DNA of 64,000 bases from positions 360,645 to 424,644 of the forward strand of contig JAFYXV010000007.1 of the NCBI GenBank assembly GCA_017557885.1. The letters run 5' to 3'. Of the stretch, positions 56,639 through 64,000 are shown in pieces. This DNA is from a bacterium. GTDB lineage: Bacteria; Auribacterota; UBA3054. Below the pieces are notes generated by a model. That model had not been told where the DNA came from and made no database searches. It saw only the letters and a program-made list of their open reading frames with translations. Every line of letters begins with the position of its first letter. Positions within the stretch are counted from its first letter, which is position 1. The position numbers were made by a program, and so were the translations under genes.

Positions 56639-58045
56639 TTATTCCTTGCCTGTCCAGCAGAAGGTGCAGACTTCGTCCTTGGGAAGCCCGATGGCGTCCA
56701 GCATGTCGTCCAGGTTCTGGTAACGCAAGGTGGTCATCGAGAATTCTCTTCTGATGTGATCCACCATCGCGAGATATTTTTCCGAACCGTACTTCAGGTA
56801 TTCTTCCGGAACGGTCTCTGAGAAGCCTTCCAGATGGTTGATGGCTCTGCGGGCGGCCAGGGAGAGGACGTTGCTGCCGGATCTGGAGAAGTTCAGATAT
56901 CTGCAGGTGAAAAGGTACGGCGGGCAGGCCGAGCGGAAGTGCATTTCCTTGGCGCCGGCGGAGAAGACTCTGGAGACGATGTCCCTGAGCTGGGTGCCTC
57001 TCACGATGGAGTCTTCCGTGAACAAAACGCGCTTCTGGTCCAGGAGCGGCTTGACCACAAGTATCTTCATCCTGGCGATGACTTCCCTGACGCTCTGGGT
57101 AGTGGGCATGAAGCTTCTGGCCCAGGTGGGCGTATATTTCGTGAAGGGACGTCCGAAGGGGACGTGGCGCGTGTTGGAATATCCTATGGCGTAGCCTGTG
57201 CCGGAGTCGGGGACGCCGGCCGCCAGGTCTATTTCCACCGTGTCGTTCTCAGCCAGTTTCTGGCCGGCGGCGTAGCGGAATTTCTCGACGTTCAAGCCTT
57301 CGTAGGTGGAGGCGGGGAAGCCGTAATAGACCCAGAAGAAGGCGCAGATCTTCCTCTTGCCGCAAGGGGCGAGGATCTGCTCCGTGCCCTCGGGAGTCAG
57401 CTTCACTATTTCGCCGGGCCCCAGTTCGCGGACGGTCGAGTAGCCGAGATTAAGGAAGGCGGTGGATTCCATGGTGATGGCGCGGGCGCCGTCCTTTTCA
57501 CCAAGAATAACTGGCGTTCTGCCGTGATAGTCCCTGGCGGCGTAGAGGCCGTCTTTGGTCAAGAGCATGAGCGAGCAGGAGCCGTCGATCCTTTTGTAGA
57601 GATTCTGGATGCCGTCCACGAAGTTTTCGCCTTCGTTGATAAGGACGGCCGCCAGTTCGGTCATGTTTATTTCGCCCAGGGAGGTCTCGGAAAAATGCAC
57701 GGCGTGACGCTGGCAGACTTCCTCAATGAGGTCCTTGGTGTTGTTTATGATGCCGACGGTGACGATGGCGTATTCGCCCAGGTGGGATCTTATTATCAAA
57801 GGCTGCGCGTCAAAGTCAGAGATGACGCCCATGCCCATGTTTCCGGAGAAGGATTCGAGTTTTTCCTCGAAGCGCGAGCGGAAGGGAGAGTTGCTGATGT
57901 CGTGGATGATCCTGCTTAAACTGCCGTCCTTGGCGACGAAGGCCATGCCTGCGCGTCTGGTCCCAAGGTGGGAATGGTAGTCCGTGCCGAAGAAAACGTC
58001 AAGCTTGCACTCGCTTTTGGAGGCAACGCCGAAAAAACCGCCCAT
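56639..58045 (-). CDS. Amidophosphoribosyltransferase-like protein lacking the catalytic Cys
   Basis: A 468-residue homologue of PurF, the enzyme that makes phosphoribosylamine. PRPP-loop VLFTEDSIVRGTQLRD and the Ntn-type glutaminase fold are recognisable, with GVPDSGTGYAIGYS and CAFFWVYYGFPAS. The nucleophile Cys that normally follows Met1 (MCGIFG) is Gly here (MGGFFG), so glutaminase activity as known is not possible. Bacteroidota carry a closely similar MGGFFG branch, so it is a family trait and not decay. It may use free ammonia, another donor, or do something else. ATG 58045 has AAAAAGGAG upstream; tRNA-Ser ends only 20 bases further up. Confidence 0.9.
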   Translation of the reverse strand: MGGFFGVASKSECKLDVFFGTDYHSHLGTRRAGMAFVAKDGSLSRIIHDISNSPFRSRFEEKLESFSGNMGMGVISDFDAQPLIIRSHLGEYAIVTVGIINNTKDLIEEVCQRHAVHFSETSLGEINMTELAAVLINEGENFVDGIQNLYKRIDGSCSLMLLTKDGLYAARDYHGRTPVILGEKDGARAITMESTAFLNLGYSTVRELGPGEIVKLTPEGTEQILAPCGKRKICAFFWVYYGFPASTYEGLNVEKFRYAAGQKLAENDTVEIDLAAGVPDSGTGYAIGYSNTRHVPFGRPFTKYTPTWARSFMPTTQSVREVIARMKILVVKPLLDQKRVLFTEDSIVRGTQLRDIVSRVFSAGAKEMHFRSACPPYLFTCRYLNFSRSGSNVLSLAARRAINHLEGFSETVPEEYLKYGSEKYLAMVDHIRREFSMTTLRYQNLDDMLDAIGLPKDEVCTFCWTGKE

Positions 58046-58065
58046 TTTTGACTCCTTTTTGTTAG

Positions 58066-58155
58066 TGGCGGAGAGAGTGGGATTCGAACCCACGGTACGC
58101 TAATGCGTACACCGGTTTTCGAAACCGGACCGATCGACCACTCCGGCATCTCTCC
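58066..58155 (-). tRNA. tRNA-Ser (CGA)
   Basis: Cloverleaf with long variable arm; acceptor GGAGAGA/TCTCTCC, anticodon stem CCGGT/ACCGG with loop TTCGAAA (anticodon CGA, reading TCG), T-loop TTCGAAT and encoded CCA. It lies in the 5' leader of the PurF-like gene. Confidence 0.95.
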
Positions 58156-58269
58156 TTAATTCAGGTCTAAAAGTTTATCAAAACCCCTGTGGAATTGCAA
58201 AACGGCTCCCCGGCGAAACTTTGGCCGAAAACGACCAAATGTCAAAACGGGGAGCCTGGGTTGTTGTTT

Positions 58270-58278
58270 TGGTAAAAT
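58270..58278 (+). promoter_or_regulatory. Extended -10 promoter of the UbiA-led lipid cluster
   Basis: TGG-TAAAAT with -10 at 58273-58278. Leader about 25 bases with AGGAAGGA as ribosome-binding site before the ATG at 58309. No clear -35. Confidence 0.55.
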
Positions 58279-58308
58279 ATAAAATGCAACAGCAGGAAGG
58301 AAATTCAT

Positions 58309-59265
58309 ATGAATGAAAAGGACAGACCTGTGAACAAGCGGGACAACGCCAGGGCGCTGCCCGTCCGCTTCTGGATCTATCAGGGCGAGCGTTTCCCATT
58401 CGCACAATATTTGCCGCTTGTGGCGGCCTTTACCTTCTCAGCCGTCGGTTATTCGCTTTTGTCAGGCGGACGATTGGGCTTTCCCAACGGCTGGACGATG
58501 GCGGCCGGCGTCGCGACTTCCTTCGGCCTTTTCTTCCTGCTTAGGCTTTTCGACGAATTCAAGGATGCGGCGGACGACGCAAAGTGGCGGCCTTACCGCG
58601 CCGTGCCGCGCGGTCTCGTCTCCTTCGGTGAAATCCGCGCGCTGATTATCTTTATCATCGCTTTTGTCATCATCGTCAACGCCGCGGTCGCTCCTAAGCT
58701 TCTGGCCCCGCTGGCGCTTTCGTTGGCCTACATCCTTCTCATGTGGCGTGAATTTTTCGTGCCGGCCTGGCTCCGTCGCCATCCCGTCGTCTATATGCTC
58801 ACCCACATGGTGGTGATGCCGCTCATCGATTTTTACACTTCCGGCCTCGACTGGATCGTCGCCGGGGCGGCTCTGCCGAGAGGGATGCTGCTTTTTCTCG
58901 CGCTGACTTTCACGAACGGCTGCGTGATCGAGATCGGCCGTAAGATCCGCCTGCCCGAGGACGAAGAGGAGGGCGTCGAAACTTACTCCGCGCTCTGGGG
59001 GCGTTTCCGGGCCGCCTGGATCTGGCTCGGCGTGCTGGCGCTGACCTGGCTGTTTTCGCTTGCGGCCTGCGCGCTGCGCGGCTACTTTGTCAGGGGCGGA
59101 ATACTGCTCACCTTGGCTTTTGTTTTCTGCGCGGCGCCGGCGCTCGCCTTCCTCCGCGGCAAGGGGACCGGACGCGGCATTGAAAACGCTTCCGGCATCT
59201 GGACGGTTCTCATGTACGTTTTCGTCGGGCTCATTCCCGCCATCCTGAAATGGGGAGCGCTATGA
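58309..59265 (+). CDS. UbiA-superfamily prenyltransferase
   Basis: A 318-residue integral membrane aromatic/lipid prenyltransferase. The first Asp-rich motif reads FDEFKDAADDAKWRPYRAVPRG (residues ~84-105), with the R-P-x-R-x-x-P-x-G hallmark; the second is EIGRKIRLPEDEEEGVETYSALWG (about 206-229). Both bind Mg-diphosphate of a polyprenyl donor. About eight membrane spans follow the family. It starts a five-gene run in which each start lies within the previous gene, so it most likely supplies a prenylated intermediate to the same pathway. I cannot tell quinone, haem or glycerophospholipid UbiA types apart. Confidence 0.88.
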   Translation: MNEKDRPVNKRDNARALPVRFWIYQGERFPFAQYLPLVAAFTFSAVGYSLLSGGRLGFPNGWTMAAGVATSFGLFFLLRLFDEFKDAADDAKWRPYRAVPRGLVSFGEIRALIIFIIAFVIIVNAAVAPKLLAPLALSLAYILLMWREFFVPAWLRRHPVVYMLTHMVVMPLIDFYTSGLDWIVAGAALPRGMLLFLALTFTNGCVIEIGRKIRLPEDEEEGVETYSALWGRFRAAWIWLGVLALTWLFSLAACALRGYFVRGGILLTLAFVFCAAPALAFLRGKGTGRGIENASGIWTVLMYVFVGLIPAILKWGAL

Positions 59266-61724
59266 GCGGCGGCAAAGCTGACAATCTCAGGCGCCTGAAA
59301 GCACTCGGCTTCCCGGTTCCGGAATGGCTCGTCATAGGTCCAGACGAAGCGGCGAACGAAGCGGCGCTGGCGGCTCGTCTCGCCGCGGCCGGGCTCTCCG
59401 GCGATTTTTTCGCCGTCAGGTCGTCGGCCTCCGCGGAGGATGGGGCTATAGCTTCCTTCGCGGGGCAGTTTGATACGTTGCTGGCCGTGCCGCGCGCCAA
59501 ACTGGCCGAAGCTGTGGCCCAAGTGCGGGCCTCGGTTGGCTCCGACGCGGTCCTGGCCTACTGCCGCGAGAACGGCGTCGCCGCCGAGGCGCTCAGAATG
59601 TCGGTCATCGTCCAGGAAATGGCGGCGGCGGAAAAATCCGGTGTCGCCTTCGCACTCGATTTCAAAACGGGTTCGCGCAAGGCCGTGACCGTCTCCGCGG
59701 TGCGCGGCCTGGGCGAGGGGCTCGTCTCCGAACTGGCGGAGGCTGACACTTATGTCGAAAAGGACGGAATAATCGAGGCGGTGCTTTCGGAAAAGATCCA
59801 CGCCGTGCGTTTCGCCCCTGGCGGCGGCACAACGGTCTCCGAACTTTCCCCGGAGGAAAGGGACAAATCGGTTTTGTCGGACGAAGAAGCGCGGCGCATC
59901 GCCGAAGCGGCGCGGAAGATCTCGCGCGCCTTCAGCCGTCCCCAGGACGTGGAATGGGCGCTGACCGCGGACGGAAAACTGTGGATATTACAGACGCGCC
60001 CCATCACGACGCTTTCCAAACTTCCCGACCCGGACGAGGAGTCCGTCCTCTGGGACAATTCCAACATTGTCGAAAGCTATCCCGGCGTCACGCTGCCCCT
60101 GACTTTTTCCTTCGCGCGCACAGTGTATTCGGCGGTTTACCGCCAGTTCTGCTTCGCGCTCGGCGTGGAGCGCGCGCTCGTTGACGCCAACCCGGACGCC
60201 TTTGAAATGCTCGGGCACTGGAAAGGCCGCTTCTACTACAACCTGAGGAACTGGTACAGGGTCCTGATGATGCTCCCGGGCTACCGCGTCAACGCTGGCT
60301 TCATGGAGACGATGATGGGCGTCAAGGAGCCCCTCAGGGAAAAGCCCTCGATCCGTCCCTCGCGCCGGCCCGAGTGGCTGCGCGTCTGCTCCACCCTTAT
60401 AGGCGTCGCCTGTCAGGCTCTGACGTTGGATAGCCGCGTGAAGGCTTTCATACGCCGCTTCGACGAAGTCGTGACGCCGCTGGAAGAACGCGATTTTCGG
60501 GAACTTTCCTGCGCGGAGCTCGCCGCGCTTTACGACGACCTTCAGCGCGAGTTTGTCGCGGGCTGGCGGACGCCTCTCGTGAACGATTTCTTCGCGATGG
60601 TCGCCTACGGTTCGCTTAAGAAAAGCCTTGTGAAATGGGGTGTGGATGCCGGCGGCTCCATGCAGAACGACATTTTGGTCGGCGTCGGCGACATCGTTTC
60701 CGCCGAGCCGATGAGGCGGCTGGCCGCGCTGGCGGAACTGGTCCGCGGCGACGCCGAGTTGAAAGAAGCTCTCGCTTCCGGCGACGCCGCGGCTTTTACC
60801 GCGGAGATTCCCAAACATCCCGCTTTCGTATCGGAGTGGGCGGCCTACCTGAAAAAATTCGGCGGACGCTGCATGGGAGAACTGAAGCTCGAGACTGTCA
60901 CCTACGACATGGATCCCGAGCCGCTCGTCGCGATCCTGCGCGGCTATGCGGCTGCGCCGCTGCCCGAACCGGCGCTTCCCAAGGAGCCAGACCTCTCGGC
61001 GCTGAACGGGCATCCTCTGCGCCGCTTCCTTTTCAAGCTGCTCCGCAGCCGCGCAAGGCGCTACGTCTCCAACCGCGAAAACCTGCGCTTCGAGCGGACG
61101 CGCCTTTTTGCCGTCATCCGGCGGATCATGCTGGCCTTCGGGGCGCGCCTGCACGGGGCGGGCTTCCTAGACGCGCCGCGGGACATCTTTTACCTGGAGA
61201 TGCCCGAGGTGCTGGGCTTCGCGGGCGGCTGTGCAGACCCCGGAACTTTCCGCGAATTGGTCGTCGGAAGAAAGGCGCTGTACGCGAAGTACGAAAAAGA
61301 ACCCGCGCTGCCTGAGCGTTTCGAGACGCGCGGCGGCGTCATCGTTCCTCGGGATGAAACGCCCTCAGGACCGGATGTCGCTACCGAACCGGACGGAACG
61401 CTTAAGGGACTCGGCTGCTGCCGCGGCGTCGTCCGCGGAAAAGCCACGGTCATCCGCGACCTCTCCTGCGCCGGCGACACTGCGGGAAGAATTCTTGTTG
61501 CGGAGCGCACCGACCCCGGCTGGGGGCCGCTCTTCCCGTTGGTGAAAGGCGTGCTGGTCGAGCGGGGGAGCGTTCTCTCCCACGCGGCGATCCTCACCCG
61601 GGAACTGGGCATCCCCTGCGTAGTCGGCGTGAAGGGCCTCCTTTCCGCCGTCGCCACGGGCGACGAAATTGAACTCGACGGCGCGGCCGGAACGGTCCGC
61701 CTCATCGCAAAAGGCGGCGCATGA
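59262..61724 (+). CDS. PEP-synthase/rifampin-phosphotransferase-like dikinase
   Basis: An 820-residue phosphotransferase with an N-terminal ATP-grasp domain of PEP synthase type (GGKADNLRRLKALGFPVP, FFAVRSSASAEDGAIASFAGQFDT, DVEWALTADGKLWILQTRPI; residues 1-260), a long unfamiliar middle (about 265-700), and a C-terminal phosphohistidine domain with catalytic His774 in GSVLSHAAILTRELGIPCVVGV. This is the layout of rifampin phosphotransferase (ATP-substrate-His) and not of PEP synthase, because the PEP barrel is missing. The middle region should define the substrate, probably a lipid alcohol or a product of a neighbouring enzyme. ATG 59262 overlaps the UbiA gene by four bases. Confidence 0.85.
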   Translation: MSGGKADNLRRLKALGFPVPEWLVIGPDEAANEAALAARLAAAGLSGDFFAVRSSASAEDGAIASFAGQFDTLLAVPRAKLAEAVAQVRASVGSDAVLAYCRENGVAAEALRMSVIVQEMAAAEKSGVAFALDFKTGSRKAVTVSAVRGLGEGLVSELAEADTYVEKDGIIEAVLSEKIHAVRFAPGGGTTVSELSPEERDKSVLSDEEARRIAEAARKISRAFSRPQDVEWALTADGKLWILQTRPITTLSKLPDPDEESVLWDNSNIVESYPGVTLPLTFSFARTVYSAVYRQFCFALGVERALVDANPDAFEMLGHWKGRFYYNLRNWYRVLMMLPGYRVNAGFMETMMGVKEPLREKPSIRPSRRPEWLRVCSTLIGVACQALTLDSRVKAFIRRFDEVVTPLEERDFRELSCAELAALYDDLQREFVAGWRTPLVNDFFAMVAYGSLKKSLVKWGVDAGGSMQNDILVGVGDIVSAEPMRRLAALAELVRGDAELKEALASGDAAAFTAEIPKHPAFVSEWAAYLKKFGGRCMGELKLETVTYDMDPEPLVAILRGYAAAPLPEPALPKEPDLSALNGHPLRRFLFKLLRSRARRYVSNRENLRFERTRLFAVIRRIMLAFGARLHGAGFLDAPRDIFYLEMPEVLGFAGGCADPGTFRELVVGRKALYAKYEKEPALPERFETRGGVIVPRDETPSGPDVATEPDGTLKGLGCCRGVVRGKATVIRDLSCAGDTAGRILVAERTDPGWGPLFPLVKGVLVERGSVLSHAAILTRELGIPCVVGVKGLLSAVATGDEIELDGAAGTVRLIAKGGA

Positions 61725-62824
61725 CGAAAACCAAGACAATCGACCGGCGGGCAAAATTTGATTTTGTGCGCTACTCCAACTGTTGGGAGGATCCCCTCCT
61801 GCTGCTCGGCGCCATGCCGGAAGGGGCGAAGTGCCTTTCCATCGCCTCCGCCGGCGACAACTCTTTCATGCTGCTGGCGGGCGGCGCAAGATCCGTCACG
61901 GCCTTCGACCTTAACCCCGTCCAGCTCGCCTTGTGTGAGCTGAAGAAGGCGGCTATCTGCGCGCTTTCATACGAAGAATTGATCGCTTTCCTCGGCTTTG
62001 CCGCTATGCCTAAGGAAGAGCGCCTCGCGGCGTACCGGGACAAGTTGCGTCCGTTGATGCCGCCTTCCGCCGCGGCGCTCTGCGACGCTCGGCCCGGCCC
62101 GATCGCGGCCGGCGTCGTCGACTGCGGAAAATTCGAATCTTATTTCCGGATCTTTTCGCACAGGGTGCTGCCGTTCGCGCATTCGAAGCGCAAAGTTGCT
62201 GAAGTTTTCACGCCGCGGACGCCCGAAGGCAGGGCGGAATTTTTTGACAAAGTCTGGGCGAACCTCCGCTACAGGCTGCTCTTCAAGCTGTTCTTCAACC
62301 GCTTCGTGATGGGGCGGCTCGGCCGCGATCCGGAATTTTTCCGCTACGTCGACAAGATCGTCATCTCAAAGGAGATCTGGGGGCGCGCGGAACGGGCGAT
62401 GAAGGACCTGACCACGGAGGACAACCCCTACCTGCGCTACGTGCTGACGGGGTCTTTCTCTCCTGTTCTGCCGGATTATGTCCTTCCCGGGAACTACGGG
62501 CGCATAAGAGAAAGTCTGGACCGCATACGCTTCGTTAAGGCGACGCCCGACGAACTCGTCGGCGGGGAAGGCGGGTTCGACTTCTTCAACCTTTCCGACA
62601 TATTCGAATACATGGGCCGCGACGTTTTCGAAGCGACCGCGCGGACGCTGCGCTCTCTTGCGTCGCCGGGCGCGGTCTTCGCCTATTACAACATGCTGCT
62701 TCCGCGCGACTTGACTGAGGCGGTTCCCGACCTCGAGCCCCGCGCCGCGCTTGCCGCCCGGCTTTTCGCGCGAAACCGCGCTTTCTTTTACGGAGCCTAT
62801 CATGTGGACGCGCTTTCTTCATGA
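61721..62824 (+). CDS. DUF3419/BtaA-like S-adenosylmethionine 3-amino-3-carboxypropyl transferase
   Basis: A 367-residue protein of the DUF3419 family. Its opening matches that family (FDFVRYSNCWEDPLLLLGAM) and it has an SAM-binding core (CLSIASAGDNSFMLLAGGARSVTAFDLNPVQLAL). BtaA of this family transfers the 3-amino-3-carboxypropyl group from SAM to diacylglycerol to make the betaine-lipid precursor, so a similar group transfer is a reasonable guess. No BtaB methyltransferase is in view, so a finished betaine lipid is not implied. It overlaps the previous gene by four bases and the next by 23 bases. Confidence 0.85.
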   Translation: MTKTKTIDRRAKFDFVRYSNCWEDPLLLLGAMPEGAKCLSIASAGDNSFMLLAGGARSVTAFDLNPVQLALCELKKAAICALSYEELIAFLGFAAMPKEERLAAYRDKLRPLMPPSAAALCDARPGPIAAGVVDCGKFESYFRIFSHRVLPFAHSKRKVAEVFTPRTPEGRAEFFDKVWANLRYRLLFKLFFNRFVMGRLGRDPEFFRYVDKIVISKEIWGRAERAMKDLTTEDNPYLRYVLTGSFSPVLPDYVLPGNYGRIRESLDRIRFVKATPDELVGGEGGFDFFNLSDIFEYMGRDVFEATARTLRSLASPGAVFAYYNMLLPRDLTEAVPDLEPRAALAARLFARNRAFFYGAYHVDALSS

Positions 62825-63869
62825 AACCCTGGGAGTCGCGCTGATCACCGCCCTGACGCTTGCCGTTTTCGCGATAGGGGAGCTGCTGCGCCGCCGGGAG
62901 ATCCTTTCTCCCGAGCAGTCGCGCAAGCTGCTCCATGTCGGCGGCTGCTGTTCGGCGCTGTTGTTCCCGGTGGTCTTTACGACGCACTGGTCCGTCCTCG
63001 CCGTTTGCGGCGGCTTCACCGCGCTCATACTCTGGCTGGAACACAAGGGAAGCCTTCACGCCGTCGACGACGTTTCCCGCAAGACCTACGGCGGGGCGCT
63101 CCATCCGGTCGCGCTCTATTTGTGCTATCTGCTCGCCATATGGCGCGGGAATTTTACCTTCTTTGAAATTTCGGTGCTTGTTCTGGCGCTTTCGGACACG
63201 GCGGCGGCGCTGGTGGGGGAGCGCTACGGCCGGCTGCGCTACCGCGTCGGCGGCAATGACTACCGTTCGCTCGAAGGCTCGGCCTTCTTTTTCCTCGTGA
63301 CCTACGCCATCGTTCATCACATTCTGCTGCTCGGTCTCGACATGGCCAGTTGGGATGCGACCGTTTTGTCGCTGCTCATAGCCGTCCTCGTGACGCTATT
63401 CGAAGCTGTTTCGCTTGGCGGGGCCGACAATCTGGTGATCCCAATCGGCGTGATGATCATCCTCATCAAAAACGCTCACCCCGACATCGCCGCGATCACA
63501 AGGCAGATAATTTGCCTCGCGATATCCTTCGTGCTCGTCTGCCTGCCGATGAGGTTGTTCGGCTTGATGGGAGGCTCGGGCCGCGTGGTCATGTCGCTGC
63601 TCGTCTATCTCGCCTCCGGACTCGTCTCGCCGTTCTGGGGGCTCGCCACGCTTCTCTGGGCCTACTTGCTCAACTTCTGCCGCACCCTGCGCATGAAGGA
63701 AGTCAAGACCGTCTTTTCGCTGGCGGCGCTGCCGTTCATCGTAATCATGAGCTACAACATCGCGGTAAAGGTTTTCAACTGGCGGCCGCTCGCCGTCGCG
63801 ACGCCCGTCTTCCTCGCAGCACTCTTTCTTTCGTATTTGATCGTGTGGTCCTATGAGAAAAAACATTGA
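62802..63869 (+). CDS. Dolichol/phytol kinase-like CTP-dependent lipid kinase
   Basis: A 355-residue multi-pass membrane protein of the CTP:polyprenol/phytol kinase family (Sec59/VTE5-like, related to CDP-diglyceride synthases). Seen: RKLLHVGGCC near residue 40, and the nucleotide-binding signature ALSDTAAALVGERYGRLRYRVGGNDYRSLEGSA (pattern D-x-x-A-x-x-x-G-x-x-x-G ... S-x-EGS; about 133-165). About nine membrane spans. ATG 62802 lies inside the DUF3419 gene; an earlier in-frame codon at 62751 would overlap more. It phosphorylates a lipid alcohol, a suitable partner for UbiA. It overlaps the next gene by 17 bases. Confidence 0.82.
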   Translation: MWTRFLHETLGVALITALTLAVFAIGELLRRREILSPEQSRKLLHVGGCCSALLFPVVFTTHWSVLAVCGGFTALILWLEHKGSLHAVDDVSRKTYGGALHPVALYLCYLLAIWRGNFTFFEISVLVLALSDTAAALVGERYGRLRYRVGGNDYRSLEGSAFFFLVTYAIVHHILLLGLDMASWDATVLSLLIAVLVTLFEAVSLGGADNLVIPIGVMIILIKNAHPDIAAITRQIICLAISFVLVCLPMRLFGLMGGSGRVVMSLLVYLASGLVSPFWGLATLLWAYLLNFCRTLRMKEVKTVFSLAALPFIVIMSYNIAVKVFNWRPLAVATPVFLAALFLSYLIVWSYEKKH

Positions 63870-64000
63870 GGAACTTTCGCTCGCACCCGCGACGCGCGGG
63901 ATCTTCGAGGAATTGCCGCGCCGCCTGTACGGGTCCCGCTACCGCAGCGAAGAGGCGCCGGACGGGCTGCCGTTTTTTGTCGTCCGCGGCGGCGACGGCG
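63853..64000 (+). CDS. Start of the next gene in the lipid cluster (truncated)
   Basis: An open frame of 49 codons from ATG 63853 to the window edge, opening MRKNIEELSLAPATRGIFEE and continuing with an Arg/Tyr-rich stretch. It overlaps the kinase-like gene by 17 bases, as the other cluster genes do, so it is very probably a real coding start. I do not recognise the family from this part. Confidence 0.6.
   Translation, partial: MRKNIEELSLAPATRGIFEELPRRLYGSRYRSEEAPDGLPFFVVRGGDG

Overview
The window reads as a chromosomal segment of an anaerobic or fermentative Gram-negative-type bacterium of the PVC superphylum, most likely Lentisphaerota (Victivallis-like). This rests on gene content, not on a search: HPr kinase with HPr but no PTS enzymes nearby, an exosortase/EpsI-like protein, YbbR, DUF2723, a GLUG-type beta-helix protein, pyruvate phosphate dikinase, many lipoproteins, and a PurF-like protein starting MGGFFG. 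Almost all of the DNA is ordinary bacterial coding sequence. I saw no phage, insertion sequence, CRISPR array or rRNA.

Layout. 1-7.6 kb: end of a NupC-type nucleoside transporter, then nusA-infB-rbfA-nrnA-trxB, whose mRNA seems to begin with an intrinsic attenuator. 7.6-14.5 kb: SDR oxidoreductase, VanX-like dipeptidase, rarA, a membrane protein, hpf, hprK-HPr and a secreted protein. 14.5-18.6 kb: dCMP deaminase, glycosyltransferase, an unusual mutS2 and tRNA-Pro. 18.6-22.9 kb (minus): recJ, a lipoprotein, nifU and nifS. 23-27.2 kb: serC, a TIM-barrel isomerase, a membrane-domain/TruA fusion and psd. 27.2-27.7 kb: no conventional gene, but a strong promoter, mutually exclusive RNA stems, three tiny ORFs and a terminator. 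27.7-35.3 kb: isomerase lipoprotein, PDZ lipoprotein, nfo, ppdK and secreted proteins. 35.4-42.9 kb (minus): rodA, ribE, accD, tRNA-Leu, tRNA-Cys, ybbR, exosortase, pyrF and a panE-like gene. 43-50.3 kb: DUF2723 protein, nadC, birA, an N-acetyltransferase, a DUF736-like protein with an SSB-like tail, ybgC and an epimerase. 50.3-56.6 kb: two divergent membrane-anchored trypsin-like/Sel1-repeat paralogues. 56.6-58.2 kb: PurF-like gene and tRNA-Ser. 58.3 kb to the end: an overlapping run of UbiA-like prenyltransferase, RPH-like phosphotransferase, DUF3419/BtaA-like transferase, dolichol/phytol-kinase-like protein and a truncated gene, which looks like an undescribed lipid pathway.

Starts include ATG, GTG and TTG. 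Many gene pairs overlap by 1-8 bp, implying translational coupling. At least ten promoters share an extended -10 (TGN-TANNAT), and in two cases it lies exactly 7 bases before the start codon, as expected for leaderless mRNAs. The strongest candidates for new biology are the 58.3-64 kb cluster, the 27.25-27.66 kb RNA/micropeptide locus, the SSB-tailed DUF736-like protein, the TruA fusion, and a MutS2 with a second KOW-like module in place of Smr.
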